Notes under the pieces: generated by a model
What the model was told of the DNA's origin: nothing
Database searches by the model: none
The model's input: only the letters and a program-made list of their open reading frames with translations
Shown: one piece after another, positions 15,289 through 22,246 of the stretch
How positions within the stretch are numbered: position 1 is the stretch's first letter
How the letters are laid out: every line of letters starts with the position of its first letter
Assembly: GCA_934729465.1 (NCBI GenBank)
Contig: CAKVEP010000007.1
Span: 19,551-83,550 of the forward strand
DNA length: 64,000 nucleotides
Origin: an uncultured Eubacteriales bacterium
Lineage (GTDB): Bacteria > Bacillota > Clostridia > Oscillospirales > Acutalibacteraceae
Direction: 5' to 3'
Translations under genes and position numbers: made by a program

Positions 15289-16041
15289 ATGACGAAAGTA
15301 TTAATATGTGGAAGCAACGGAAAAATGGGTAGAGTAGTTGCAGAAGTGGTTGGTCGTACGGATGGCTGTGAAGTAGTAGCAGGAGTAGATGTGAGTGAAA
15401 ACACAGATTCAAAGTTTCCTGTTTATAGGTCGATGGAGAAAATAGACGTGGATGTGGACGTTATTATAGATTTTTCCCACCCGTCAGCATTGACGCCTAT
15501 ATTGGATTATGCAAGAAAACATTTAATTCCAGTTGTGTTGTGCACCACGGGCTACGACAAAAATCAAGTGGAAGAAATTAAACAAGCTTCTGAAGTAATA
15601 CCCATTTTTTCATCTAGGAATATGTCTTTGGGGATAAATCTATTGATAGAGCTTTCTAAAAAAGCGTGTGAAGTACTGGGGAGCGATTTTGATATAGAGA
15701 TAGTAGAAAAGCACCACAATCAAAAAATAGATGCACCAAGCGGGACGGCTTTAATGATAGCGGATGCCTTAGCGGAAACAAGAGATGTTGCAACGCAGTA
15801 TGTGTATGACAGGCATTCTTACAGAAAACCAAGGGAGAAGTCGGAAATAGGAATACACACCATACGTGGAGGAAATATAGTTGGCGACCACGAGGTTATA
15901 TTTGCCGGAACGGGAGAAGTAATAACAGTGTCGCACCATGCGCAGTCTAAAGACGTTTTTGCAGTTGGAGCGGTTAAGGCAGCTGAGTTTTTAATAAATA
16001 AAAAGCCAAAAATATATGACATGAGTGATTTAATTAAATAA
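15289..16041 (+). CDS. dapB: 4-hydroxy-tetrahydrodipicolinate reductase
   Basis: A 250-residue enzyme from ATG 15289 (AAGGA just upstream; the frame continues to 15241 without a better site). It has the nucleotide-binding loop ICGSNGKMGRVV, DFSHPSALTPIL, CTTGYD, and the active-site segment EKHHNQKIDAPSGTALMIAD with catalytic His and Lys. It reduces the DapA product to tetrahydrodipicolinate. It ends the asd-dapA-dapB run, and a hairpin terminator follows. Confidence 0.95.
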   Translation: MTKVLICGSNGKMGRVVAEVVGRTDGCEVVAGVDVSENTDSKFPVYRSMEKIDVDVDVIIDFSHPSALTPILDYARKHLIPVVLCTTGYDKNQVEEIKQASEVIPIFSSRNMSLGINLLIELSKKACEVLGSDFDIEIVEKHHNQKIDAPSGTALMIADALAETRDVATQYVYDRHSYRKPREKSEIGIHTIRGGNIVGDHEVIFAGTGEVITVSHHAQSKDVFAVGAVKAAEFLINKKPKIYDMSDLIK

Positions 16042-16046
16042 GATTG

Positions 16047-16080
16047 TGCCTGTATGGATAATCCATATGGGCATTTTATT
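16047..16080 (+). terminator. Terminator after dapB
   Basis: TGCCTGTATGGA (16047-16058) pairs with TCCATATGGGCA (16062-16073), 12 bp with two wobbles, then TTTTATTTT. Confidence 0.75.
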
Positions 16081-16207
16081 TTGAAATAAAAATAAATTTG
16101 AAATTCTATGATTAAAATTCATAAAATTAGCTCAAAATAATTTTGTTAAGAAAAATCAAAAGTTGGTATTTAAATTGCGTAAGCAAAATATACTGGAGAG
16201 TGAAATT

Positions 16208-16582
16208 ATGAATATCAAAAGAGGAGATATATATTATGCAGACTTAAGCCCTGTTGTAGGCTCTGAGCAGGGAGGAATAAGACCTGTACTTATAGTTCAA
16301 AATGACGTTGGAAATAAATTTAGTCCAACAGTGATAGCGGCGGCAATAACAAGCCAGCACTCAAAGGCGAGTCTTCCAACTCACATACAAATCAATGCTA
16401 AAGAGAGCGGTCTATCAAAAGATTCTGTGGTGTTGCTTGAGCAGATAAGAACGATAGATAAAAGAAGACTAAAAGAAAAAACCGGTGAAGTAAACAATGT
16501 GGAAATGAAGCAGGTAAATTATGCGTTGTCGGTGAGTTTCGGATTGGGACAACGAGAAGATTTGGCTGTTAGAGCTACATAA
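16208..16582 (+). CDS. mazF: mRNA interferase toxin MazF/NdoA (PemK family)
   Basis: A 124-residue protein from ATG 16208, with CTGGAGAG upstream. It shows the MazF pattern: KRGDIYYADLSPVVGSEQGG, RPVLIVQNDVGNKFSPTVI, AAITSQ, and VLLEQIRTIDKRRLKEK. It cleaves single-stranded mRNA at short motifs. In most Firmicutes a MazE-type antitoxin gene lies immediately upstream; here dapB precedes it and the 166-base gap holds no antitoxin frame. The antitoxin must therefore be elsewhere, or the toxin is controlled in another way. Confidence 0.9.
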   Translation: MNIKRGDIYYADLSPVVGSEQGGIRPVLIVQNDVGNKFSPTVIAAAITSQHSKASLPTHIQINAKESGLSKDSVVLLEQIRTIDKRRLKEKTGEVNNVEMKQVNYALSVSFGLGQREDLAVRAT

Positions 16583-16612
16583 AAAATTTAATAGCCGCTA
16601 GAAATGCTTGAT

Positions 16613-16642
16613 AAGACACTTTTTAAAAAGTGTCTTATTTTA
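16613..16642 (+). terminator. Terminator after mazF
   Basis: AAGACACTTTT (16613-16623) pairs perfectly with AAAAGTGTCTT (16626-16636), followed by ATTTT. Confidence 0.8.
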
Positions 16643-16954
16643 AATGCGAGAAATAAAATAAAATTAACAAGTTTATGTAAATACACTCAAAAATTACAAA
16701 AAACAACCAATAATGCCAATAAAAAACGAAAAATCTATTATTTTTTAATACAGAATTAATGGTCAAAGTCGAAAAATAGTGATATAATTCTTTCATAAGG
16801 TAAAGTTCACAAAATTAATCAATATAATTGAATGTTATAAGTGAATAATCCTTTTGGTTTAATTCCTACAAATTAAAACTTCTATAAGGGAATTAAAATT
16901 TATTAAATAAGTAAATGAGGTGGTCGAACATATAAATAAAGTAAATTTTTATTA
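16643..16954. other. Intergenic region upstream of the CIS cluster, candidate promoter
   Basis: No gene is visible. A TATAAT (16783-16788) with TGGTCA 17 bases upstream (16760-16765) is the best promoter candidate for the injection-system cluster; its -35 is weak, so an activator or alternative sigma factor may be needed. The rest is AT-rich without clear repeats. Confidence 0.4.
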
Positions 16955-17941
16955 ATGAGGATGGGGGCGAAAAAATTGTTTAAAGATAAAAAAGCTAAAT
17001 CTCAAAACAAAACTAAGCGTCCGTTTATAAAGAATGTAAAAAGGAACCTCGGCTCAGACATTTACATAGAAAATCCTCAAGATGAAGAAACTCGAAGATG
17101 GGCAGTTGACACCGACGATTATCACGATAAAGAAACAATGGCTCTTGAAAATAAAAAACGCTTTTTTCAAAAGGACGTGAAAATGGAAGAGGTTCTACCC
17201 AACAATGAGAAAAAAGATGAGATTATACCAAAGAAATTTGGCTACTTTGAAACCAAAGAAGGTACGGTTTTAGTTGGATACGATAAATACAACAAAAGAA
17301 AAGCGCCCATGGGCTTTACGTTGCTTAGCGATGATAGTACAGAAGAAAATAAAATTCCTGAAAACGAGCCGTATGATATGAACACATACTTCGGCAAAAA
17401 TTATCAAGGCAATGAGAAGTATTTTGAAACGAATTCATCAAGTTTCGTTTATGACCCTAAAAATGAAATCATACAAAAACTTATGGATGACGATAACAAC
17501 AGTGAAAATGATGATGAAGAATTATTGTATCAAACATCTAAAGAGGAGCTAAACGAGGATGAATTGAAAGATGAAAAAGACGATTTACCAAAAAATCAAA
17601 GAAAAGTTATAGATAAAAAGATTAATCTAACAAAGCAGATAATAAAAGAAAAAGAAGATAAAAATAAAAGTTTTTTACACGAGATTGAGGAATTTATAAA
17701 GCATTTCGAAAACGATAAATTAAACACAATTATAGATTCCGAAGACGCAGTCACAAGAAGAAAAAGGATTACGGAAATGTCAGTATGGATAATAGAGTAT
17801 GAGAGAATTAAGAACATACTGAAGAAAATGGACGTAAAGAATTTAAACGAGCAAGAAATATATAGTTTAATAAAAGATAAAGTTAACAGAATTTCAAAAG
17901 CAGATATAAAAAGAATTATTGATGAGCTTAAAAATCAGTAA
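16955..17941 (+). CDS. Charged, low-complexity protein at the head of the CIS cluster
   Basis: About 328 residues (ATG 16955; TTG 16976 after GGATGGGGG is a possible alternative start). The N-terminus is very basic (KKLFKDKKAKSQNKTKR). The middle is Asp/Glu/Asn-rich and probably disordered, with a short ordered part (KKFGYFETKEGTVLVGYDKY). The C-terminal ~110 residues are predicted helical and charged (KQIIKEKEDKNKSFLHEIEE, MSVWIIEYERIKNILKKMDV). I recognise no family. It sits 144 bases before the sheath gene and points the same way, so it may be a cluster-specific regulator, adaptor or cargo. Confidence 0.5.
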   Translation: MRMGAKKLFKDKKAKSQNKTKRPFIKNVKRNLGSDIYIENPQDEETRRWAVDTDDYHDKETMALENKKRFFQKDVKMEEVLPNNEKKDEIIPKKFGYFETKEGTVLVGYDKYNKRKAPMGFTLLSDDSTEENKIPENEPYDMNTYFGKNYQGNEKYFETNSSSFVYDPKNEIIQKLMDDDNNSENDDEELLYQTSKEELNEDELKDEKDDLPKNQRKVIDKKINLTKQIIKEKEDKNKSFLHEIEEFIKHFENDKLNTIIDSEDAVTRRKRITEMSVWIIEYERIKNILKKMDVKNLNEQEIYSLIKDKVNRISKADIKRIIDELKNQ

Positions 17942-18038
17942 AAAAACACATCTAAATACGGTTAGCAATAAATTGGGGCTCATTTCCCTTTTTTATATGT
18001 TACATAAATTTTATACATCTAAGCTAATTTTTTAAGCG

Positions 18039-18085
18039 AAAGGAGAGAAAGGTTCTTACTTAAAAAGTAGAGAACCGAAAGAATT
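18039..18085 (+). promoter_or_regulatory. Sheath-gene translation start with SD set apart by a hairpin
   Basis: The only strong Shine-Dalgarno sequence, AAAGGAGAG (18039-18047), lies 38 bases before the sheath ATG. Between them is a hairpin: GGTTCT-TACT (18051-18060) pairs with AGTA-g-AGAACC (18066-18076). Folding it shortens the gap to about 12 bases. The known parallel is T4 gene 38. A weak local GAAAGAA also precedes the ATG. Confidence 0.5.
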
Positions 18086-19807
18086 ATGGCAGAATATTTA
18101 TCACCAGGAGTGTACCTAGAAGAATTTGACAGTGGACCAGTTCCTATGGCAGGAGTTGGAACAAGTACAGTAGGATTTGTTGGAGTTGCAGAAAAAGGTC
18201 CGGTTATAGGAAGTCCTGTATTAGTAACAAGTCCATCTGATTTCACAAAGAAGTTTGGAGGATATTTGTCGGCAAGTGAATTCGGAGAATACAGATACTT
18301 AGCTTATGCGGTAAACCATTTCTTCATAAACGGAGGCTCAAGAGCTTTTGTTATGAGAGTTGCGCCATCAGACGCAGTAACAGCAGCAAGTAAATGTGTT
18401 GAAGGAAAAGAAGGCATTATCGACATTAAAGCTAAGAACCCGGGTGCATGGGGAAACTCAGTAGTTGTAACATTCGCACCTGCAAGTGAGAGTAAATCTC
18501 AGGTTCTTGAAGACCTTGGAGAAGGCAAATATCGTTTGAAAAATGCTGTGGGATTTAACCCTGGCGATGTTGTATCAACAGACGGTTTAGACAAGCCTGA
18601 ATACAATGTTGTAAAAGCAGCTAAGGGCAACAAGGTTACATTCGAAAAGCCATTTAAGGCGAAGATTGTGGACACAAACGTAGTGCCAAAAATTAAAATA
18701 AAAACCTGTGAACTTAAAGTCAAGGTAGAAAATGACGATGTTTCTGAAGTATATGAATTAGCAACATTAAATGTAAATGTTCCAGAATTTATAGAAAAAG
18801 TAATGGCAAAATCAGAGATAGTAGATTTAACTGCTAAGCCGTTAACAGAAGCAAAGAATCCGATGGATTTAGTAAGAGAAGTTTTTGGCGGAAAAGACGA
18901 AGAAATAGTTGTTCCATTGGTAGGAGGAACTAACGGAGCTGCAGCAAGCTTAACAGACGCTGACTTCATCGGTAAGGATGGCGGACCTGGCGAACGTACA
19001 GGTATTCAAGCTTTCTTAGACAATTCTGTTGTAAGTTTGATGGCAGTACCGGGAATAGTTAGCCCGAATGTTGAGTTAGCACTTGTAAATCATTGTGAGA
19101 AGCTAGGCAGTAGGTTTGCAGTGTTAGACATGCCTCAGAACTTAAAAACACCGACCGACTTATTACAACACAGAGATATAGTAGACAGTGATTACTGTGC
19201 AATGTATCATCCGTGGTTAAAGGTATTTGACCCGCTAGACAAGAGAGACATATATATTCCGCCTTCAGGTTCAATACTTGGAATATATGCAAGAAGCGAC
19301 AATGCAAGAGGAGTTCACAAAGCACCAGCAAATGAAGTTGTTGCAAATTGTACGGGACTTTCTGTAAACTACAACGTTGGTGAGCAAGATATGCTTAATC
19401 CAAAAGGAGTAAACTTAATAAGAAGGTTCCCTGGAGCAGGAATAAGAGTATGGGGTGCCAGAACGGCAACATCAAGACCTCTATGGAAATACATAAACGT
19501 AAGACGTTTGTTTATCTACTTAGAAGAGTCAATAAAGGCAAACACAAATTGGGTAGTGTTTGAGCCAAACGACCCGGCTCTTTGGGCTAGAGTACAAAGA
19601 ACGATTGAAATATTCCTTGAAGGAGTATGGAAATCAGGAGCTCTTGCCGGAGGCGGACCTGGCGATTCATTCTTTGTTGACATTGGAACTAATACTATGT
19701 CGCAGGATGATATAAACAATGGTAGATTAGTATGTGTAATAGGTGTGGCGCCTGTTAAACCGGCAGAGTTTGTAATATTCCGTGTTACTCAGAAAACCGG
19801 TGAATAA
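18086..19807 (+). CDS. Contractile injection system sheath protein
   Basis: A 573-residue tail-sheath protein. The N-terminus carries the typical opening LSPGVYLEEFDSGPVPMAG and STVGFVGVAEKGPV. The middle (about residues 125-265) is a variable insertion. The C-terminal domain has WGARTATSRPLWKYINVRRL, VVFEPNDPALWARVQRTIEI, FLEGVWKSGAL and the terminal beta-strand region GVAPVKPAEFVIFRVTQKTG, which swaps between neighbours to form the contractile mesh. It is the outer, force-producing layer around the tube encoded next. A sheath without any head genes nearby marks a tail-like injection system. Confidence 0.95.
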   Translation: MAEYLSPGVYLEEFDSGPVPMAGVGTSTVGFVGVAEKGPVIGSPVLVTSPSDFTKKFGGYLSASEFGEYRYLAYAVNHFFINGGSRAFVMRVAPSDAVTAASKCVEGKEGIIDIKAKNPGAWGNSVVVTFAPASESKSQVLEDLGEGKYRLKNAVGFNPGDVVSTDGLDKPEYNVVKAAKGNKVTFEKPFKAKIVDTNVVPKIKIKTCELKVKVENDDVSEVYELATLNVNVPEFIEKVMAKSEIVDLTAKPLTEAKNPMDLVREVFGGKDEEIVVPLVGGTNGAAASLTDADFIGKDGGPGERTGIQAFLDNSVVSLMAVPGIVSPNVELALVNHCEKLGSRFAVLDMPQNLKTPTDLLQHRDIVDSDYCAMYHPWLKVFDPLDKRDIYIPPSGSILGIYARSDNARGVHKAPANEVVANCTGLSVNYNVGEQDMLNPKGVNLIRRFPGAGIRVWGARTATSRPLWKYINVRRLFIYLEESIKANTNWVVFEPNDPALWARVQRTIEIFLEGVWKSGALAGGGPGDSFFVDIGTNTMSQDDINNGRLVCVIGVAPVKPAEFVIFRVTQKTGE

Positions 19808-19838
19808 TCAATAAGGTATATGAAAGGAGAGATTTATT

Positions 19839-20360
19839 ATGGCGTATAGCCCATTGCCAAATGCAACTGGCGTATTTGACTCAGAGGCTTTAACAGATTT
19901 TAAAATGCCTCTTCGTGGACACAGATTTTTAGCATTATTTGATGGAACAGATGTTATAACTTCATCATGGAAAACGATTACCGGAGGTCTTGAACAAATA
20001 TCTCAAGACCCATTAGAGTATCGTGAAGGTGGGTTTACCTATCCGTGGAGCATGTTCTTCCCGAATGGTAAAACAAATCAGGGAAATACTGAGTTGGAAT
20101 TTGAAAAAGGTATGTTCCTAGGCAACACCACTATACCTGACTTCGTTAAAAGCTATTTTGACGGAACAAACACAAGTTACATTCAAACTGTTACCATAGA
20201 CATATATGATGCTTATGGAAAAGAAGTAGTGGCAGAATATGTTTGTCATAAATGTTTCCCGACTGGCTATGACAACGGCGGAAGCATTGATGCAACAAGT
20301 GCAGACCAATGGATGGAAAAATTAAAAATGAAATGCGAATGGATAGAGCGTAAAAAGTAA
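19839..20360 (+). CDS. CIS inner tube protein (gp19-like)
   Basis: A 173-residue protein with AAGGAGAG 11 bases before its ATG. It has the tail-tube fold pattern of the T4 gp19/Hcp-like family in extracellular injection systems: HRFLALFDGTDVITSSWKTI, GGLEQISQDPLEYREGG, then a long hydrophilic segment and VAEYVCHKCFPTGYDNGGSI. It forms hexameric rings stacked inside the sheath and carries the spike at its tip. A strong 13-bp hairpin follows at 20374-20407, which may keep this and the sheath message more abundant than the downstream genes. Confidence 0.9.
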   Translation: MAYSPLPNATGVFDSEALTDFKMPLRGHRFLALFDGTDVITSSWKTITGGLEQISQDPLEYREGGFTYPWSMFFPNGKTNQGNTELEFEKGMFLGNTTIPDFVKSYFDGTNTSYIQTVTIDIYDAYGKEVVAEYVCHKCFPTGYDNGGSIDATSADQWMEKLKMKCEWIERKK

Positions 20361-20373
20361 AATAGTTTATATT

Positions 20374-20407
20374 GTTATATCATCCCTGTTTTGTGGGATG
20401 ATATAAC
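20374..20407 (+). repeat. Strong intercistronic hairpin without T-run
   Basis: GTTATATCATCCC (20374-20386) pairs perfectly with GGGATGATATAAC (20395-20407), 13 bp with an 8-base loop. No T-run follows, so it is more likely an mRNA-stability or attenuation element than a full terminator. It separates the two highly needed structural genes from the rest of the cluster. Confidence 0.65.
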
Positions 20408-20451
20408 ATGTAATATAAAAATAAAATGTAGGAAAGTAGTGTGATGTTGGA

Positions 20452-20823
20452 ATGTCAGCTTTTGAAACAGAAATAGAATTTGTATTACCTAAGGGATATG
20501 TTGATGAGAAAGGTGAAGTTCATAAAAAGGGGAAAATGCGTTTAGCTAATGCAGCCGACGAAATTATACCTTTGAATGACAGAAGAGTAAAAATGAATCC
20601 TGGATACCTTAGCATTCTCTTGTTAGAGAGAGTAATAACACAACTTGGTACGTTAGAGAAAGTGGATGCTCAAGTAATCGAGAGTTTATTTACGGCAGAC
20701 ATGGCATATTTACAAGACTTATATCAAAAATTCAATGCCGTTGAACCTCAGCTTATGGATGTGACATGCCCTAAGTGTAATCACAAATTTAGGATGGACG
20801 TCCCTTTTTTCGGGGAAGCCTAA
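20452..20823 (+). CDS. CIS tail-assembly chaperone, short form, with a CxxC motif
   Basis: A 123-residue protein. It starts with a beta-rich part (ETEIEFVLPKGYVDEKGEVH), continues with helices (PGYLSILLLERVITQLGTLE), and ends with a single zinc-ribbon knuckle TCPKCNHKFRMDV. Small proteins of this plan follow tube genes in phage and CIS clusters and match the role of tail assembly chaperones. Its last codons contain the heptamer T TTT TTC, where a -1 slip would extend it by 69 residues. Function is inferred from position and the frameshift layout. Confidence 0.65.
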   Translation: MSAFETEIEFVLPKGYVDEKGEVHKKGKMRLANAADEIIPLNDRRVKMNPGYLSILLLERVITQLGTLEKVDAQVIESLFTADMAYLQDLYQKFNAVEPQLMDVTCPKCNHKFRMDVPFFGEA

Positions 20824-20871
20824 AAAGTTATCCACAAAAAGCTCTTTATGAAGAGATAGCTTTTTTGGCTT
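20791..20871 (+). promoter_or_regulatory. Probable programmed -1 frameshift signal in the CIS cluster
   Basis: The slippery heptamer T TTT TTC (20805-20811) is in phase with the codons TTT TTC of the short form. An SD-like AGGATGG (20791-20797) lies 7 bases upstream, a known stimulator. Downstream, AAGCC-t-AAAAAG (20816-20827) can pair with CTTTTT-t-GGCTT (20860-20871), 11 bp with one mismatch. The -1 frame is open from 20811 to 21020 and has no start codon with a ribosome site. Confidence 0.7.
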
Positions 20872-21020
20872 ATTATTTACATTGGTCTCATGATGAGATT
20901 AGAAACCTTAGTCATAAGGAAAGAGCAAAATACTGTAAGGAAGTTTCGAAAATAAACAAGAAAATGAATGCAAACGGGGAAGAAAATAAAAATATTTTTG
21001 ACCTCGACAACTTTGATTAA
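20811..21020 (+). CDS. CIS chaperone frameshift extension (DUF6760-like)
   Basis: A 69-codon frame reached by the -1 slip at 20811. The central part reads KALYEEIAFLAYYLHWSHDE, followed by IRNLSHKERAKYCKEVSKIN. I recognise this as the short DUF6760 type found in tail and CIS clusters (family named from memory). The frame has no ATG or GTG near its beginning; a TTG inside the domain has no ribosome site. The fusion would be about 189 residues. This mirrors the G/GT arrangement of long-tailed phages. Confidence 0.65.
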   Translation, partial: RGSLKSYPQKALYEEIAFLAYYLHWSHDEIRNLSHKERAKYCKEVSKINKKMNANGEENKNIFDLDNFD

Positions 21021-21043
21021 ACAAAAAGGAAGGAGGATTATAT

Positions 21044-22162
21044 ATGGCTGAAGAGAATAATAAACAAGGTCAGCAATTGGGCATAACTAACTGGGCAGCG
21101 AATGCACTTGCGGGGATAACAGGAAAGTCGATTTTGAAAGATAAGTATGGTAGACCCAGAATGCCGGTTCCACAAATATCGTCTGAGGAATCGCTTCGCT
21201 CTGGTGGCGCTGCTAGGTTTAGATTTATATTAACGCTAAACAATTTTACCTATGGATTTAAAAATATAACGGGTATGAAAGTGTCTAGGAACCTCAATCC
21301 AATTTTACAAGGTGGGGTAAATGACCAATCAATTTTTGTTGGTATGCCGGATGCTGCTGATACAGAATTAACGCTTACAAGAGGCTTTCTAATAAGGGAG
21401 TGGCCCATTGCTACGACCGCTGCATTGATGGCAGCCTCGCAAATACCGAATAATTTATTGAGAAGAACAGCGCTTATGGCGGTTGGATTGACAGACGCTC
21501 AATATACTTTAGAGCATGGACCTGCATTTGGAGATATAAAAGTATATAATCCTCGTACTTTTGAATTGTCAGACTGGTGGACATTCATATCTTATGGAAT
21601 AATAGATAGAAGTCCTGATGGTTTGGACGCATCTAGCGGAGAACCTGCTATGGAGAGTATTACCCTTAAGGTGACTGATTTAAAACAAAGGTCTGTAAAG
21701 AGAATGCCGACAAATTATAATAGCGTAGTGAAAATGTTTCAGCTAGATGATTATGAAAACGAGTTCAAGCCTTTAGGAGGGGAGACTCAAAATAAAGGCA
21801 GCCACTACACCGGCGAAGAGGAAGGAACCGGAGGAGCTTTAGGCTTGAAAGATAATACGGGTAGTAATTACACCGGCGAAGAGGAAGAAACCGGAGGAGC
21901 TTTAGGCTTGAAAGATAGCACAGGTAGTAATTATATAAAAAAGGATAAAGCTAATGTGGAAAGAGAAGCCAAAAAAGAAGCTTTGAAAAAGTCTATGGAT
22001 AAGAAAAATCTTGGAAGTAGTTATACCAGTGAAGAGGAACGTAAAGAAAATTTGAAATTAGAAGAAGCTAAAAAGAGAGCTGCTGAAGAAAAGAAAGCTG
22101 AGCAAGCTCAAAAACAAAAGGAACAAGATGCAATGGATAAATTTATAAGCGAGAATATTTAG
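21044..22162 (+). CDS. Tube-fold paralogue with repeat tail (CIS tube/baseplate adaptor)
   Basis: A 372-residue protein with AAGGAGG upstream. Residues ~55-230 look like a second gp19-type tube domain (ARFRFILTLNNFTYGFKNIT, GGVNDQSIFVGMPDAADTEL, LSDWWTFISYGIIDRSPDGL). CIS clusters often encode one or two such paralogues that join tube and baseplate. The last ~130 residues are a low-complexity extension with two near-identical ~25-residue repeats (GSHYTGEEEGTGGALGLKDN and GSNYTGEEEETGGALGLKDS) and an Ala/Glu/Lys-rich helix. The extension is not part of the family fold and may line or cap the tube. Confidence 0.75.
   Translation: MAEENNKQGQQLGITNWAANALAGITGKSILKDKYGRPRMPVPQISSEESLRSGGAARFRFILTLNNFTYGFKNITGMKVSRNLNPILQGGVNDQSIFVGMPDAADTELTLTRGFLIREWPIATTAALMAASQIPNNLLRRTALMAVGLTDAQYTLEHGPAFGDIKVYNPRTFELSDWWTFISYGIIDRSPDGLDASSGEPAMESITLKVTDLKQRSVKRMPTNYNSVVKMFQLDDYENEFKPLGGETQNKGSHYTGEEEGTGGALGLKDNTGSNYTGEEEETGGALGLKDSTGSNYIKKDKANVEREAKKEALKKSMDKKNLGSSYTSEEERKENLKLEEAKKRAAEEKKAEQAQKQKEQDAMDKFISENI
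21801..21942 (+). repeat. In-frame tandem repeat, ~75 bp, about two copies
   Basis: The unit encoding (S)xYTGEEExTGGALGLKDxTG occurs twice almost unchanged at the DNA level, with a third partial copy (SSYTSEEERKENLKLEE) around 22014. The DNA similarity suggests recent expansion. Confidence 0.6.
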
Positions 22163-22246
22163 ACATTAATTATAATTTAACTTAATATTTATGTTTAAAT
22201 GTTATAATAGAGAAAGGGAAATATAGTTGGGAGTGAGTGTGATAAT

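Noticed and set aside
21801..21942. CRISPR or intergenic repeat array
   Set aside because: The repeats are in frame within a protein and directly adjacent without spacers.
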